Source of the DNA: Trichodesmium sp002260545
GTDB taxonomy: Bacteria > Cyanobacteriota > Cyanobacteriia > Cyanobacteriales > Microcoleaceae
Length of the DNA stretch: 64,000 bases
Assembly (NCBI RefSeq): GCF_050016015.1
Contig: NZ_JBNHEQ010000064.1
Span: 1-64,000, forward strand
Reading direction: 5' to 3'
Shown here: one piece after another, positions 29,001 to 35,756 of the stretch
Numbering within the stretch: position 1 is the stretch's first letter
Layout of the letters: the number at the start of each line of letters is the position of its first letter
Program-made: the position numbers and the translations under genes
The notes under the pieces: model-generated
Told to the model about the DNA's origin: nothing
Seen by the model: only the letters and a program-made list of their open reading frames with translations
Database searches by the model: none

Positions 29001-29916
29001 AACAAGCAGTATCAACAGCCACTACTGCCCCTCTAAGATCAAGGAAATAGGCTATTCTTGCTGGTATGATTGACAGCAGATTTCCTGTCAGCACCAGTCT
29101 ATTAGTATCTAATCCAGATCTTGCTAGCAATTTGATGTAATCAGCAAATGTTGATGCTCCTACAAATACTCCACACTGTTTCCCTTTGAGAGAGTCGGCA
29201 GCATATCCAGCATCTTCAATAGCATGATAAGCTTCTTCTAAAAAAATTCTCTGCTGAGGTTCAATAAATTGAGCTTCTTCTGGAGAAATTTGAAAAAATA
29301 AAGGGTCGAATTTGTCTATTTCGTCTAAAAAACCAGCACATTTTGAATAGGAAGTGTCCGGGTGTTGTGGGTCTGGATGATACCAATTTTGTCCTTCCCA
29401 TCTTCCTGGGGGAGGTTCTGTAACGCTGTCCACTCCATCTTTTAAGTTTTCCCAAAATTCCTGCCAGTTTTTTGCTCCTGGATATCGACATGATATTCCT
29501 ATAATAGCTATATCTGTAGTTCCTATATTATTCTGAACTGCAGTTAATCCCTCTTTTTTTTTTGGGGATTTTGCTTCTCCTAAGATAAAATTTTCAGCAT
29601 TTTCTAAATATATTTCTCCTGTACTCAGCAAAGATAATATTTCCTCTGAATCATCAGAATTTATCTGTTGCTTTATAGCTTTTGGTTCTACTTTTTCTTC
29701 TGTGCTCAAACCTAACAATAGTTGTTCAGCATTCTCTAAAGAAATATTACCTGACTGCAACTGATTCAGGATCTCTTGCTCAATCATCTGGTCTTCATTA
29801 TGTTGCTGGTAACTATTCACTTCTTCTTCTGTGCTCAAACCTAACAATAGTTGTTCGGCATCCTCTAAAGAAATATTACCTGACTGCAACTGATTCAGGA
29901 TCTCTTGCTCAATCAT
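23062..29916 (-). CDS. Type I PKS, fully reducing module KS-AT-DH-ER-KR-ACP (probable C-terminal part of an ECH2-ER-PKS fusion)
   Basis: 2284 residues are visible. Residues 1-43 and about 44-75 are copies of a 43-residue repeat (EILNQLQSGNISLE core), with a third degraded copy near 93-120. Then come KS (DTACSSS near 304), AT (GHSVGE near 767, HAFH, malonyl), DH (DHKVFQKVLFPG near 1077; Asp with DAALQ near 1255), ER (HSAAGGVGQAA near 1680), KR (TGGLGALG near 1915; SS, Tyr and LDD present, B-type), ACP (GLDSL near 2219). The acidic tail EEDDEDMEEITL fits a linear motif read by the TubC-like head of the next protein. The apparent start ATG at 29916 is an internal repeat residue next to an assembly gap. 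Joining the gap edges restores the frame with ECH2-ER upstream, so this is probably not a separate protein. Confidence 0.93.
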   Translation of the reverse strand: MIEQEILNQLQSGNISLEDAEQLLLGLSTEEEVNSYQQHNEDQMIEQEILNQLQSGNISLENAEQLLLGLSTEEKVEPKAIKQQINSDDSEEILSLLSTGEIYLENAENFILGEAKSPKKKEGLTAVQNNIGTTDIAIIGISCRYPGAKNWQEFWENLKDGVDSVTEPPPGRWEGQNWYHPDPQHPDTSYSKCAGFLDEIDKFDPLFFQISPEEAQFIEPQQRIFLEEAYHAIEDAGYAADSLKGKQCGVFVGASTFADYIKLLARSGLDTNRLVLTGNLLSIIPARIAYFLDLRGAVVAVDTACSSSLVAIHQACESIKRGESEMAIAGGIATMLTADFQIISSQFQMVSAAGRCKTFDAEASGTVWSEGCGAVFLKSYDQAIRDNDHIYGVIKGTGMNYDGNTNGISAPSSQSQTRLEEMVYQKFGINPETISYVETHGTATSLGDPIEVEALSETFSKWTNKKQFCAIGSVKSNIGHAATAAGVSGLIKTVLCLKYHKLVPSLHFHQPNPHIDFPNSPFYVNTEFKDWEVQEGKPRRAAVSSFGFSGTNAHIVVEEAPREGNRQQATGNSEDYLERSVHLLTLSAKTETALVELVSSYQNYLTSNPELWLADICYTANTGRTHFNHRLAVVAPNQQELVAKLQQHQEGEKVAGIFSGKEDQNTTTAKMAFVFTGQGSQYVNMGRKLYEQSPIFREAIDQCENILRTVENFKEKSLQEIIYPADDSSDASILNQTAYTQPCLFAIEYALYQVWQSWGIQPDVVMGHSVGEYVAATVAGVFSLEDGLKIIAARGRLMQQLPAGGGMTSVMASESKVLETLKAMSLEEKVAIAAINGPESIVISGELEAVRAIATNLESSGIKTKQLQVSHAFHSPLMEPMLAEFEAVAKQITYNRPQISLISNVTGKLVDAEITSAEYWVNHVRQPVRFAESMITLHEKGYELFLEIGPKPILLGMGRQCLPEEVGVWLPSLRPGVDEWQLMLSSLGQLYVQGYKVNWLGFHQGYNCEKVVLPTYPFQRERYWVEAQGSYQQKPYWSIANNKNLHPLLGEKINLAGLDNQHRFQSHFTAESPSYLSDHKVFQKVLFPGTGYLEIATSVGKNLFTSQEQVVVSEVHILRGLVLPETEAKTVQIVAIPAEDNKSYKFEIFSSSEGENQQKPEWVLHTKGKIYTEPTTNSPAKIDLEKYQAECNQAIEIKEHYQECSSRGIDYGSTFQGIKQLWKGEGKALGEIILSEELTTQLADYQLHPALLDAALQMILYSITDIEADKTYLPVGIQKFKVYGQTISHVWAIVEMRPNSLTGDIRLVDNEGTLLAEIEGLRITPTTASALLKSLQPDISHWFYQINWQTQPLPADSLSAATGKWLVLAKDTELVTALTNKGQECIRVSPGDKYEQISPQHYQINPTNGEEFKQLLEENPGITKIVHLWSWQSTEIKEVLDLENIQAQNCASVLNLVQATLNSKPETFPQLWLVTQGSQSVISDSEVINPEYASLWGLGQIITLEHPELRCKRIDCYPESTNLDSLIAELLSEDTEDQIGIRQGNRYVARLEQKRQQNKISDTQPVQLKLAEYGSIDNLKWQQMQRRIPEAKEVEIEVVAVGLNLRDVLNSLGLLKDYYAEHLGVSSVEELTFGFECAGKISAVGEEVSEWQVGDEVMLTMIHDGFSSFITAPAEYVMAKPKSMSFNEAATLPLTFVTAYYGLQKLAKIKAGDRVLIHSAAGGVGQAAVQIAQLAGAEIFATASPGKWDFLKSMGIKHIMNSRTLDFAKEIKEITGGEGVDVVLNSLNGDHIPYSLEALAPKGRFVEIGKIGIWDKEQVEEKRPDISYFPFDLGDVVKENPGIMGEISEELTQEWNQGKLRALPYKVFSNTEITTAFRYMQQAKHIGKIVLEMPQVSTGEPISIQAEASYLITGGLGALGLEVAQWMVTQGARNIVLTGRSAPKETAQEIIEELETAGAKISFLLGDVAKQEDVAKMFQQMEASLPPLKGVIHSAGVLDDGVLRNLTWQQFTKVMSPKVTGTWHLHQNTKDLSLDFFICFSSMAAMVGNAGQGNYAAANAFMDAIAHYRRGQRLPGLSINWGAWTAGGMAARLAGGHQNRIQGSGVMAIEPQQGMQALELLLSGASSQVGVLPVNWSEFFRQMPMAQKMPLLSGFVSSAVSAPETKETKILEQLKESSPEERANILVDYFKGKLAGMLGMTGSQIDADQPLTAMGLDSLMAVELRNFVQRELGFDIPIEKIIEGISITQMVNLVVEQLLLEEISYSNTAQTTEEDDEDMEEITL
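28202..28229. repeat. Heptamer short tandem repeat in a KS-AT linker
   Basis: Four consecutive heptamers (TTGCCTG twice, TTGCCTA, TTGCCTT) are translated in frame as part of REGNRQQATGNSE between KS and AT. Similar TTCCCTG/TTCCCTA heptamers occur between genes in this window. Confidence 0.85.
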
Positions 29917-29917
29917 C
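29659..29917. repeat. 129-bp tandem repeat in a docking region, truncated by an assembly gap
   Basis: Two nearly identical 129-base (43-codon) units abut the gap, and the sequence on the far side of the gap (from 30018) starts with the end of another unit. The true copy number is unknown. Each unit encodes a short helical segment ending EQLLLGLSTEEEVNSYQQ. Confidence 0.88.
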
Positions 29918-30017
29918 NNNNNNNNNNNNNNNNNNNNNNNNNNNNNNNNNNNNNNNNNNNNNNNNNNNNNNNNNNNNNNNNNNNNNNNNNNNNNNNNNNN
30001 NNNNNNNNNNNNNNNNN
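29918..30017. other. Assembly gap (100 N) inside the repeat
   Basis: Exactly 100 N, the usual placeholder for a gap of unknown length. It breaks the reading frame artificially. See the finding on ECH2-ER/PKS continuity. Confidence 0.99.
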
Positions 30018-31954
30018 TGGTCTTGATTATTTTGCTGGTAACTATTCACTTCTTCTCCTTCTTCCCTATAATCAAACTCTGGCATAGTTACAACTATCTT
30101 GCCAATATGCTTACGATGCTGCATACAACGGAATGCTTCAACAACATCTTCACTTGAAAATCCTTTGTAAGGTAATGGTTTTATGTTACCAGACTCAAAC
30201 AATAATTTCAAACTTGCCCACATCTCGGAAACAAGTTGATTATTGTTTTGACCAATTTGATCTGATAAATCAAAAGGAAAATATTTTATATCCGGACGTC
30301 TATCATAGACTTGCTCGTCAGTCCATATATTCAGCCTACCAATTTCAATATATCGTCCTCCTTTCGCCAGGATATCTATATTTTTCGGGATATACTCTCC
30401 ATGAGTCAAGCTATTAAAAATTATATCTACTCCTTGCCCCTGAGTGAGTTCCATTACCTCACTAGCAAAGTCTGTAGTTCGAGAATTCATTATGTGCTTA
30501 ACTCCCTGTTCCCGCAGAATATCCATCTTCTGTGGGCTAGTAGTAGCATATACTTCTGCCCCAAAGAATTGAGCTAATTGAAGTGCCGCTTGTCCCGCAC
30601 CACCTGAAGCTGCATGAATTAATACTCGTTCTCCTGGCTGAATTTTGGCTAACTCATGCAACCCATAATATCCTGTGATAAAGGATATAAAAATAGTAGA
30701 TGATTCTACCATATTTAGATTAGAAGGTTTAGCTACTAAGTCATATGGCAAGCATATAGTGAAACTACTGAAAGCATTACCTGGATAAACTAATATTACA
30801 TCATCGCCGACTTTCCACTGGGACACTTCTGAACCCACTGCGACAACAGTACCCACACCTTCAACACCAAAGGTGAGATTTTCCACACTAATAATACCAG
30901 AGCGATATCTTTTGGTGTTATATTCTTCAAACATACCTAGTACGTTCAGGACTTCCCTAAAATTAACTGGTACAGCTTTGATTTTAACCTTGACTTCATT
31001 TTTACCAGGAACCTGATCCTCCAAAGGAATCCAAGTTAAATTCTTTAACAAACCGTAACTAGGTATACTTAATTGAAATGGTTGATTACTCTGTTTATTT
31101 TTCTGTACTTCCTGTTTAACCGCTTCTTGATTCACATTCACATTGTCGGATTTCCCTCTCATAATTGTTACTTCGCTAAAAATTCTCTCTATCCTACTCT
31201 TTACTTCTGGTTGATGAAAAGTTATTTCGTGCATAGCTAACTCTTCATCTAGAAATTCTGAAAGCTCTTTCTTAATTCTTGAGGTTAAGTGATTCTTGAA
31301 GGTGATTAAAGATAATCTCGGTTTTTCTGCAATTGTATTCGCCATTTCAATGGCAAAGTTTAATACTTCCGCTCTTGGTAAAACTGGATAACTGACACCT
31401 CTTTTTACTAATTCATCACCCCTATAGTTTTTGGCAGTGTACATCATCTCCTGCCCTAAAGCAAAACCCATTTTTTCTGGTAAGAGAAAGGTAGCCCCCA
31501 TGCCTGGTGTAAAACCATATCTCATGAAATTACCTGTATAGATGCTTTCTTTACTTAAGACAACTAAGTCAGCATATAAACCTAAAAGCAACCCCACACC
31601 AATTGAGTGACCCTGCATAGCTGCAATTACTGGTATTTCACAGTCTAGTGCTACCCTGAAAAAATTGAACTCATTAATTGTATATTCTTTGTTATAAAAT
31701 CTAATTAGCTCTTCTTTTGTCCCTCCGGATGAAAAATAATTACCATAACCGGTGAAAACAACTACTTTATAGTTCTGGTTTTGCGCAACTGCATTAAAAC
31801 ATTTGTGTAATCCCTCAACAATTCCCTGAGAAAAACCATTCTTAGTCTTCTCATCTTTCATTGTGATTTGCACAACACCATTGCCTAATTCTGCCAGTTC
31901 TACCACTTCAGAATTGTTACTTACTGAGTCCTGATTAAAATTCAGCTTTGTCAT
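30018..31954 (-). CDS. ECH2 decarboxylase - enoyl reductase of the beta-branching cassette (CurF/JamJ N-terminal type); 3' end in gap
   Basis: About 645 residues are seen before the gap. Residues 1-265 are a crotonase fold like the ECH2 decarboxylases, which turn an HMG-derived 3-methylglutaconyl-ACP into a branched enoyl-ACP. Lys80 (SGGTK) and a C-terminal histidine around 242-247 (MHEITFHQPE) are candidate catalytic residues. Residues about 305-630 are a medium-chain enoyl reductase with NADPH motif HAASGGAGQAA. In curacin a similar ER makes a cyclopropane by displacing chloride, whereas in jamaicamide the vinyl chloride survives. I cannot tell which applies. It overlaps ECH1 by 4 bases (ATGA). 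It ends in EEVNSYQQNNQD, the repeat unit of the downstream PKS, so the two are most likely one polypeptide of at least about 2930 residues. Confidence 0.88.
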
Positions 31955-32706
31955 GGAAGTCCCCCATTTTTTACAAATTGTCCAATTCTTTCTTTCGCAG
32001 TAGTAGAAAGTATCATATCAGCAGCTTTGTTAACTACTAATTCTTGAGTTTCTGCTTGAATAATCCATAACTTATTAGTTAAGTCTTTTAATTCTTTGAC
32101 TGCTGATGATGGTAAGCATTTTAAACGTCTAATATATTTACCTACTATTTTATTAGTATCGTTGCTATATTCATCAACTAAACCCCAGTTATAAGCCTCT
32201 TCTGCTGATATTGTTTGAGTTGTTAGTGATAAACGGTAGGCTTTTTGATATCCTATTCTCCGAATCAAAAATGGCAATACACAAGCTGGCAATAAACCAA
32301 ATAATAGTTCTGTATTGGCAAATGTAGCAGTTTCATCGGCAATAACTAGATCGCTTGCTGCTACAAAACCCATCCCCCCCGCTTGCACTTTCCCACGCAC
32401 AAGTGACAAAATTACTTTGCTACTTTGAGCCATTTGTTTCAGGATGTTGTAGTAACCATTTAAAGTTATTTTTGGATCTATCCCCTCGGCACCTGCTACT
32501 TCTTGAAAATCCATCCCTGCACAAAACACATCAGGTAGTCCTTCTAGGATAACTACTTTAACTGTTTCCTCCGCGTCAGCCCCTTGTAAAGCTGACAATA
32601 ATTCTTGAGTTAGTTGGTTGTTGATGGTATTGTTAGCTTCTGGACGATAGATTTGAATTCTTTGTACAACTGCTTTATGACTTATCTTTAGGGTTTGATA
32701 ATACAT
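31951..32706 (-). CDS. ECH1, HMG-ACP dehydratase (CurE-like)
   Basis: This 251-residue crotonase-family enzyme should remove water from (chloro-)HMG-ACP to give 3-methylglutaconyl-ACP. The oxyanion-hole regions are visible in FCAGMDF near 60 and VQAGGMGFVAASD near 105-118. It is shorter than primary-metabolism hydratases but of normal cassette length. It sits between HMG synthase and ECH2, and its stop overlaps the ECH2 start by 4 bases, indicating coupled translation. The 117 bases upstream contain TAATTATCAATT repeats. Confidence 0.9.
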   Translation of the reverse strand: MYYQTLKISHKAVVQRIQIYRPEANNTINNQLTQELLSALQGADAEETVKVVILEGLPDVFCAGMDFQEVAGAEGIDPKITLNGYYNILKQMAQSSKVILSLVRGKVQAGGMGFVAASDLVIADETATFANTELLFGLLPACVLPFLIRRIGYQKAYRLSLTTQTISAEEAYNWGLVDEYSNDTNKIVGKYIRRLKCLPSSAVKELKDLTNKLWIIQAETQELVVNKAADMILSTTAKERIGQFVKNGGLP

Positions 32707-32823
32707 AATACTATAGCTTTTTCAATGGTTTGTCAACCTGGATTGATCGTGTTTTTTTTCGGCTCTCAGCTTTTAAGAGGTAATTATCAATTATTAATTA
32801 TCCATTATCAATTAATAAAATAG

Positions 32824-34083
32824 CTATACCCATTCGTATTCTCGGTGAAATTCCTTGATTCTTTTTAAGACTAATCGACCCTTACCTGCTATTTTATCCC
32901 AGACTCCAGGGAAAAGTTGATAGTCCAAGGTTACATTTCTGGTGCCAAAGGCAACTGCATTATTATGATAGAGTAATTGCTCATATTCCTCCATACTTAT
33001 AGAATAGCGGTCTGCCAACTGGGCAGATATACCTTGTTGAGCTTGAATTTGCTTGCCTTCTTGAGTCACAACCCCACTAAAAAATTCGGAACAACAACCA
33101 GAACCATAGGAAAACATCCCTATTCTGCGAGGGGCACTAAATTCACCATTGTCAATCGTACTGACTAGGGATAAAAGCACTGTTGCTCCCATAATATTGC
33201 CCACTTGTTGACAGTATACTAACCCAGGCATTACCCTTCTTTGAAAGTCCGTTTCAATTTCCGGCGGTTTAGCCCTTTTAAATTTACGCATCATACTTCT
33301 ATGAGCACCTTTAACCATACCACCAAAAGGGGTATGAAAACTCAAATAATCAAAACTTTCTTGGTAGTCTACACCTTCAACACGGCTTTGATAATGTTGG
33401 TAGGCATTTTCACAACAGTCTAGGTAAGAAAGCAATGATAAATCTGCATCTCCTGCTTCTGAATCTGGATTCGGTCTACAGGTATCCATTACTTCATAGC
33501 CATAGTAACCGTTGCATCCTACATCAACTTGAAAAATTTGAGGTACATCACTTACCAAAAGAGCAACTGCTCCAGCACCATTACTCGGTTCTGCAAAAGA
33601 CAAATCTTCACTAACCCCTTCTCCTCCCTCTGCAACTATAAACCGAGATATATCAGTTGCTATAACTAAAGCTTTAGCTCCAGGAGATGTTTGGGATAAA
33701 ATAAAGTTTATTGCCATCTGCAAGCCCGCTGTCCCTGAGTAACAAGCTTGCTTGAGTTCAAACATTCGGCAGTTACGACTTAGACCCAAATGTTCCTGGA
33801 CATAAGTACTCATAGATTTCCCAAAGTCAATGCCAGACTCACTACAGGTAATTACCATTTCTATCCGCTGCTTGTCAGCATCACTCAAGCCATCAATGAT
33901 TGGCTTGGCTGCATTAACTGCATAAGAAACCGGATCTTCATAAGGCATAGGAACCGTTTTCTCTTTCATCATTAGATTCTTGAAGCGGTCCCAGTCTAAT
34001 TTACGTCCTTCGGCCAGGGTTCGCACATCTAATTTTGCTGCGCCTCCGTATATATTTAAGGCTTCAATGCCAACTTGCTGCAT
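32824..34083 (-). CDS. HMG-CoA synthase-like beta-branching enzyme (CurD-like)
   Basis: This 419-residue protein is of the family that adds an acetyl group from a free ACP to the beta-keto carbon of an ACP-bound polyketide. The catalytic Cys is in LKQACYSGTAGLQ near 114 and the His in FHTPFGGMVKGAHR near 253. The ATG is 4 bases after the stop of the decarboxylating KS. Its ribosome site AAGGAG overlaps the last codons of that gene, so the two are translationally linked. It acts with the flanking free ACP, KS-like decarboxylase, ECH1 and ECH2 on the tandem ACPs of the halogenase PKS. Confidence 0.95.
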   Translation of the reverse strand: MQQVGIEALNIYGGAAKLDVRTLAEGRKLDWDRFKNLMMKEKTVPMPYEDPVSYAVNAAKPIIDGLSDADKQRIEMVITCSESGIDFGKSMSTYVQEHLGLSRNCRMFELKQACYSGTAGLQMAINFILSQTSPGAKALVIATDISRFIVAEGGEGVSEDLSFAEPSNGAGAVALLVSDVPQIFQVDVGCNGYYGYEVMDTCRPNPDSEAGDADLSLLSYLDCCENAYQHYQSRVEGVDYQESFDYLSFHTPFGGMVKGAHRSMMRKFKRAKPPEIETDFQRRVMPGLVYCQQVGNIMGATVLLSLVSTIDNGEFSAPRRIGMFSYGSGCCSEFFSGVVTQEGKQIQAQQGISAQLADRYSISMEEYEQLLYHNNAVAFGTRNVTLDYQLFPGVWDKIAGKGRLVLKRIKEFHREYEWV

Positions 34084-34087
34084 AGCT

Positions 34088-35314
34088 TTACTCCTTGCTC
34101 ATTAATAGAGCTGTATTGATGCCGCCAAAAGCAAAACTGTTGCTTATAGCATATTGAATTTCTGCTTGGACAGCAGTTTCTTTGACCCAATTTAGGCTAT
34201 TATCAATGGGGTCTATTAAATTATGGGTTGGATGGCAAAAACTAGAGTTCATTTGTAATAAAGTAGCGATCGCTTCTACCACTCCAGCACCCGTTAAACA
34301 ATGACCAGTTAAAGATTTAGTTGAATTTACCAGACAATGGTTAAGTCCTACAGATTTTAAGGCAGCTACTTCTGTCCTGTCACCAAGGGGCGAACTTGTA
34401 CCATGAGTATTGAGATAATCTATTTGCTCTGGTTTTAAGTGTGCCATAGCTAAAGCTGAATTCATGGCTCGTTCTTCCCCTGTTTGGGATGGTTCAGGAC
34501 TACGATTACCATCTAAATTTAACCCCCAACCCAGAAGTTTTCCCTGAGAAACTACTCCTCTTGCTTGAGCGCTATCAGCTCTTTCTAGGACTAAAACTCC
34601 ACAACCTTCTCCATAGATAAAACCATCATGGTTCTGGTCAAATGGTCTACAGGCAAGTTCTGGACTATCGGCAAAACGTTCGCTACCCATAGCTCCCAAA
34701 TTCGTTAGTCCCTGACATTCATAAGCAGAGAGATCAAACAGACTACCTACGGCAATACTGATATCCGTCGCCCCTGTTAAAATTTGGCGAGCTGCATGAA
34801 TAATAGCGACTGCTCCACTAGCAGATGCTCCACCAACACTGTATCCTTCTCCTTGAATCTGAAAACATTGGGAAAGTAACCCCAAGATATCAGTATCCCA
34901 AACTGTCAGGCCATAAGTTGGCCGTATAAATTCAGGACGTGATTGATAACGTTGCCAGATTTGTTGCTGATGGCGTTGTTGCAAATTAGAACCACCAATG
35001 ACTAAACCAATACGTTCGGGGTTAACTTTGTCAGAGGTTAGTTTAGCATCTTCCCAGGCTTGGGCGATCGCGACCAGGGCTATTTGTGAACTCCAAGTTG
35101 CACTGCGTAACAATCCACTGTATTGAGGAAATAGGGATCTGATATCAAGCTCTGGCAGTTCTGCACCAATAAATGGTTTACTAGGGTTTTCTCTTCCTGG
35201 TCGTTGCAGATAACTAAATTTAGTTTTGCCCGAGAATAGAGCTTCCCTAAATGCGTTAACTCCTTGACCAATGGGAGTCACAATACCCATACCAGTTATC
35301 TTGATATCATTCAT
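34088..35314 (-). CDS. Decarboxylating ketosynthase-like protein (CurC-like, Cys to Ser)
   Basis: This 408-residue free-standing KAS-fold protein has the active-site Cys of normal KS enzymes replaced: the motif reads VGGASASGA where CSSS would be, while the histidine motifs NTHGTSSPLGD and STKSLTGH remain. Such variants decarboxylate malonyl-ACP to acetyl-ACP to feed HMG synthase. GGGAGAG lies about 8 bases before the ATG. It lies between the free ACP and HMG synthase, the standard cassette order. A MITE-like repeat separates it from the ACP gene. Confidence 0.93.
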   Translation of the reverse strand: MNDIKITGMGIVTPIGQGVNAFREALFSGKTKFSYLQRPGRENPSKPFIGAELPELDIRSLFPQYSGLLRSATWSSQIALVAIAQAWEDAKLTSDKVNPERIGLVIGGSNLQQRHQQQIWQRYQSRPEFIRPTYGLTVWDTDILGLLSQCFQIQGEGYSVGGASASGAVAIIHAARQILTGATDISIAVGSLFDLSAYECQGLTNLGAMGSERFADSPELACRPFDQNHDGFIYGEGCGVLVLERADSAQARGVVSQGKLLGWGLNLDGNRSPEPSQTGEERAMNSALAMAHLKPEQIDYLNTHGTSSPLGDRTEVAALKSVGLNHCLVNSTKSLTGHCLTGAGVVEAIATLLQMNSSFCHPTHNLIDPIDNSLNWVKETAVQAEIQYAISNSFAFGGINTALLMSKE

Positions 35315-35340
35315 ACTAGCTCTCCCTGTTTTTTAACTGA

Positions 35341-35463
35341 CTAATAGAATTCTCCAAAAATGAAAAATCAAATCAATTCTTATCCATAAATTATCAATTA
35401 CTCCCCCCTTTTCCCTGTTCCCTGTTCCCTGTTCCCTGTTCCCTCTTTTCTGGAGATATCTAA
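35341..35463. mobile_element. MITE-like element, copy 1
   Basis: The ~120-base segment has imperfect terminal inverted repeats (CTAATAGA..TCTCCAAAAA at the left; TTTTCTGGAGATATCTAATG at the right) and four to five TTCCCTG heptamers near its right end. A second copy with the same ends and interior is at 62373-62496. It sits in the 180-base space between the free ACP and decarboxylating KS genes. Confidence 0.8.
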
Positions 35464-35494
35464 TGACAGATAACATCGAAATCATAAGGAAATA

Positions 35495-35734
35495 CTATAA
35501 CTTCGCTGCAAATAAATCAGCTAGTTCGCCAATATTATTCGCTCCAGCTAGTTCAATACGGGGAATATTCAAGGATAAATCTTCCATCACCATCATAATA
35601 ATTTCGGCCCGATTAACTGAATCTATACCTAAGTTTTTTAAACTATCAGTAGGTTCTAAGGGAACTTCTTCTAATTCTGGTGCTATTTCACGAGTGTATT
35701 TTCTAATTATGTTGAGTATTTGTTCTTTGCTCAT
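35495..35734 (-). CDS. Discrete acyl carrier protein, acetyl donor (CurB-like)
   Basis: This 79-residue ACP has the phosphopantetheine serine in GIDSVNRAEI near 39. It is the expected donor carrier: loaded with malonate, decarboxylated by the neighbouring KS-like enzyme, then used by HMG synthase. It lies 22 bases after the halogenase PKS stop (35757), in the same place as curB/acpC in related cassettes. Only a weak ribosome site (AAGAGAA) precedes the ATG. Confidence 0.93.
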   Translation of the reverse strand: MSKEQILNIIRKYTREIAPELEEVPLEPTDSLKNLGIDSVNRAEIIMMVMEDLSLNIPRIELAGANNIGELADLFAAKL

Positions 35735-35756
35735 ATCGTTCTCTTAAAATTTATTT

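Noticed and set aside
34088..35314. Ordinary fatty-acid KAS II (fabF)
   Set aside because: The active-site Cys is replaced by Ser and the gene lies between a donor ACP and HMG synthase, so it is read as the cassette decarboxylase.
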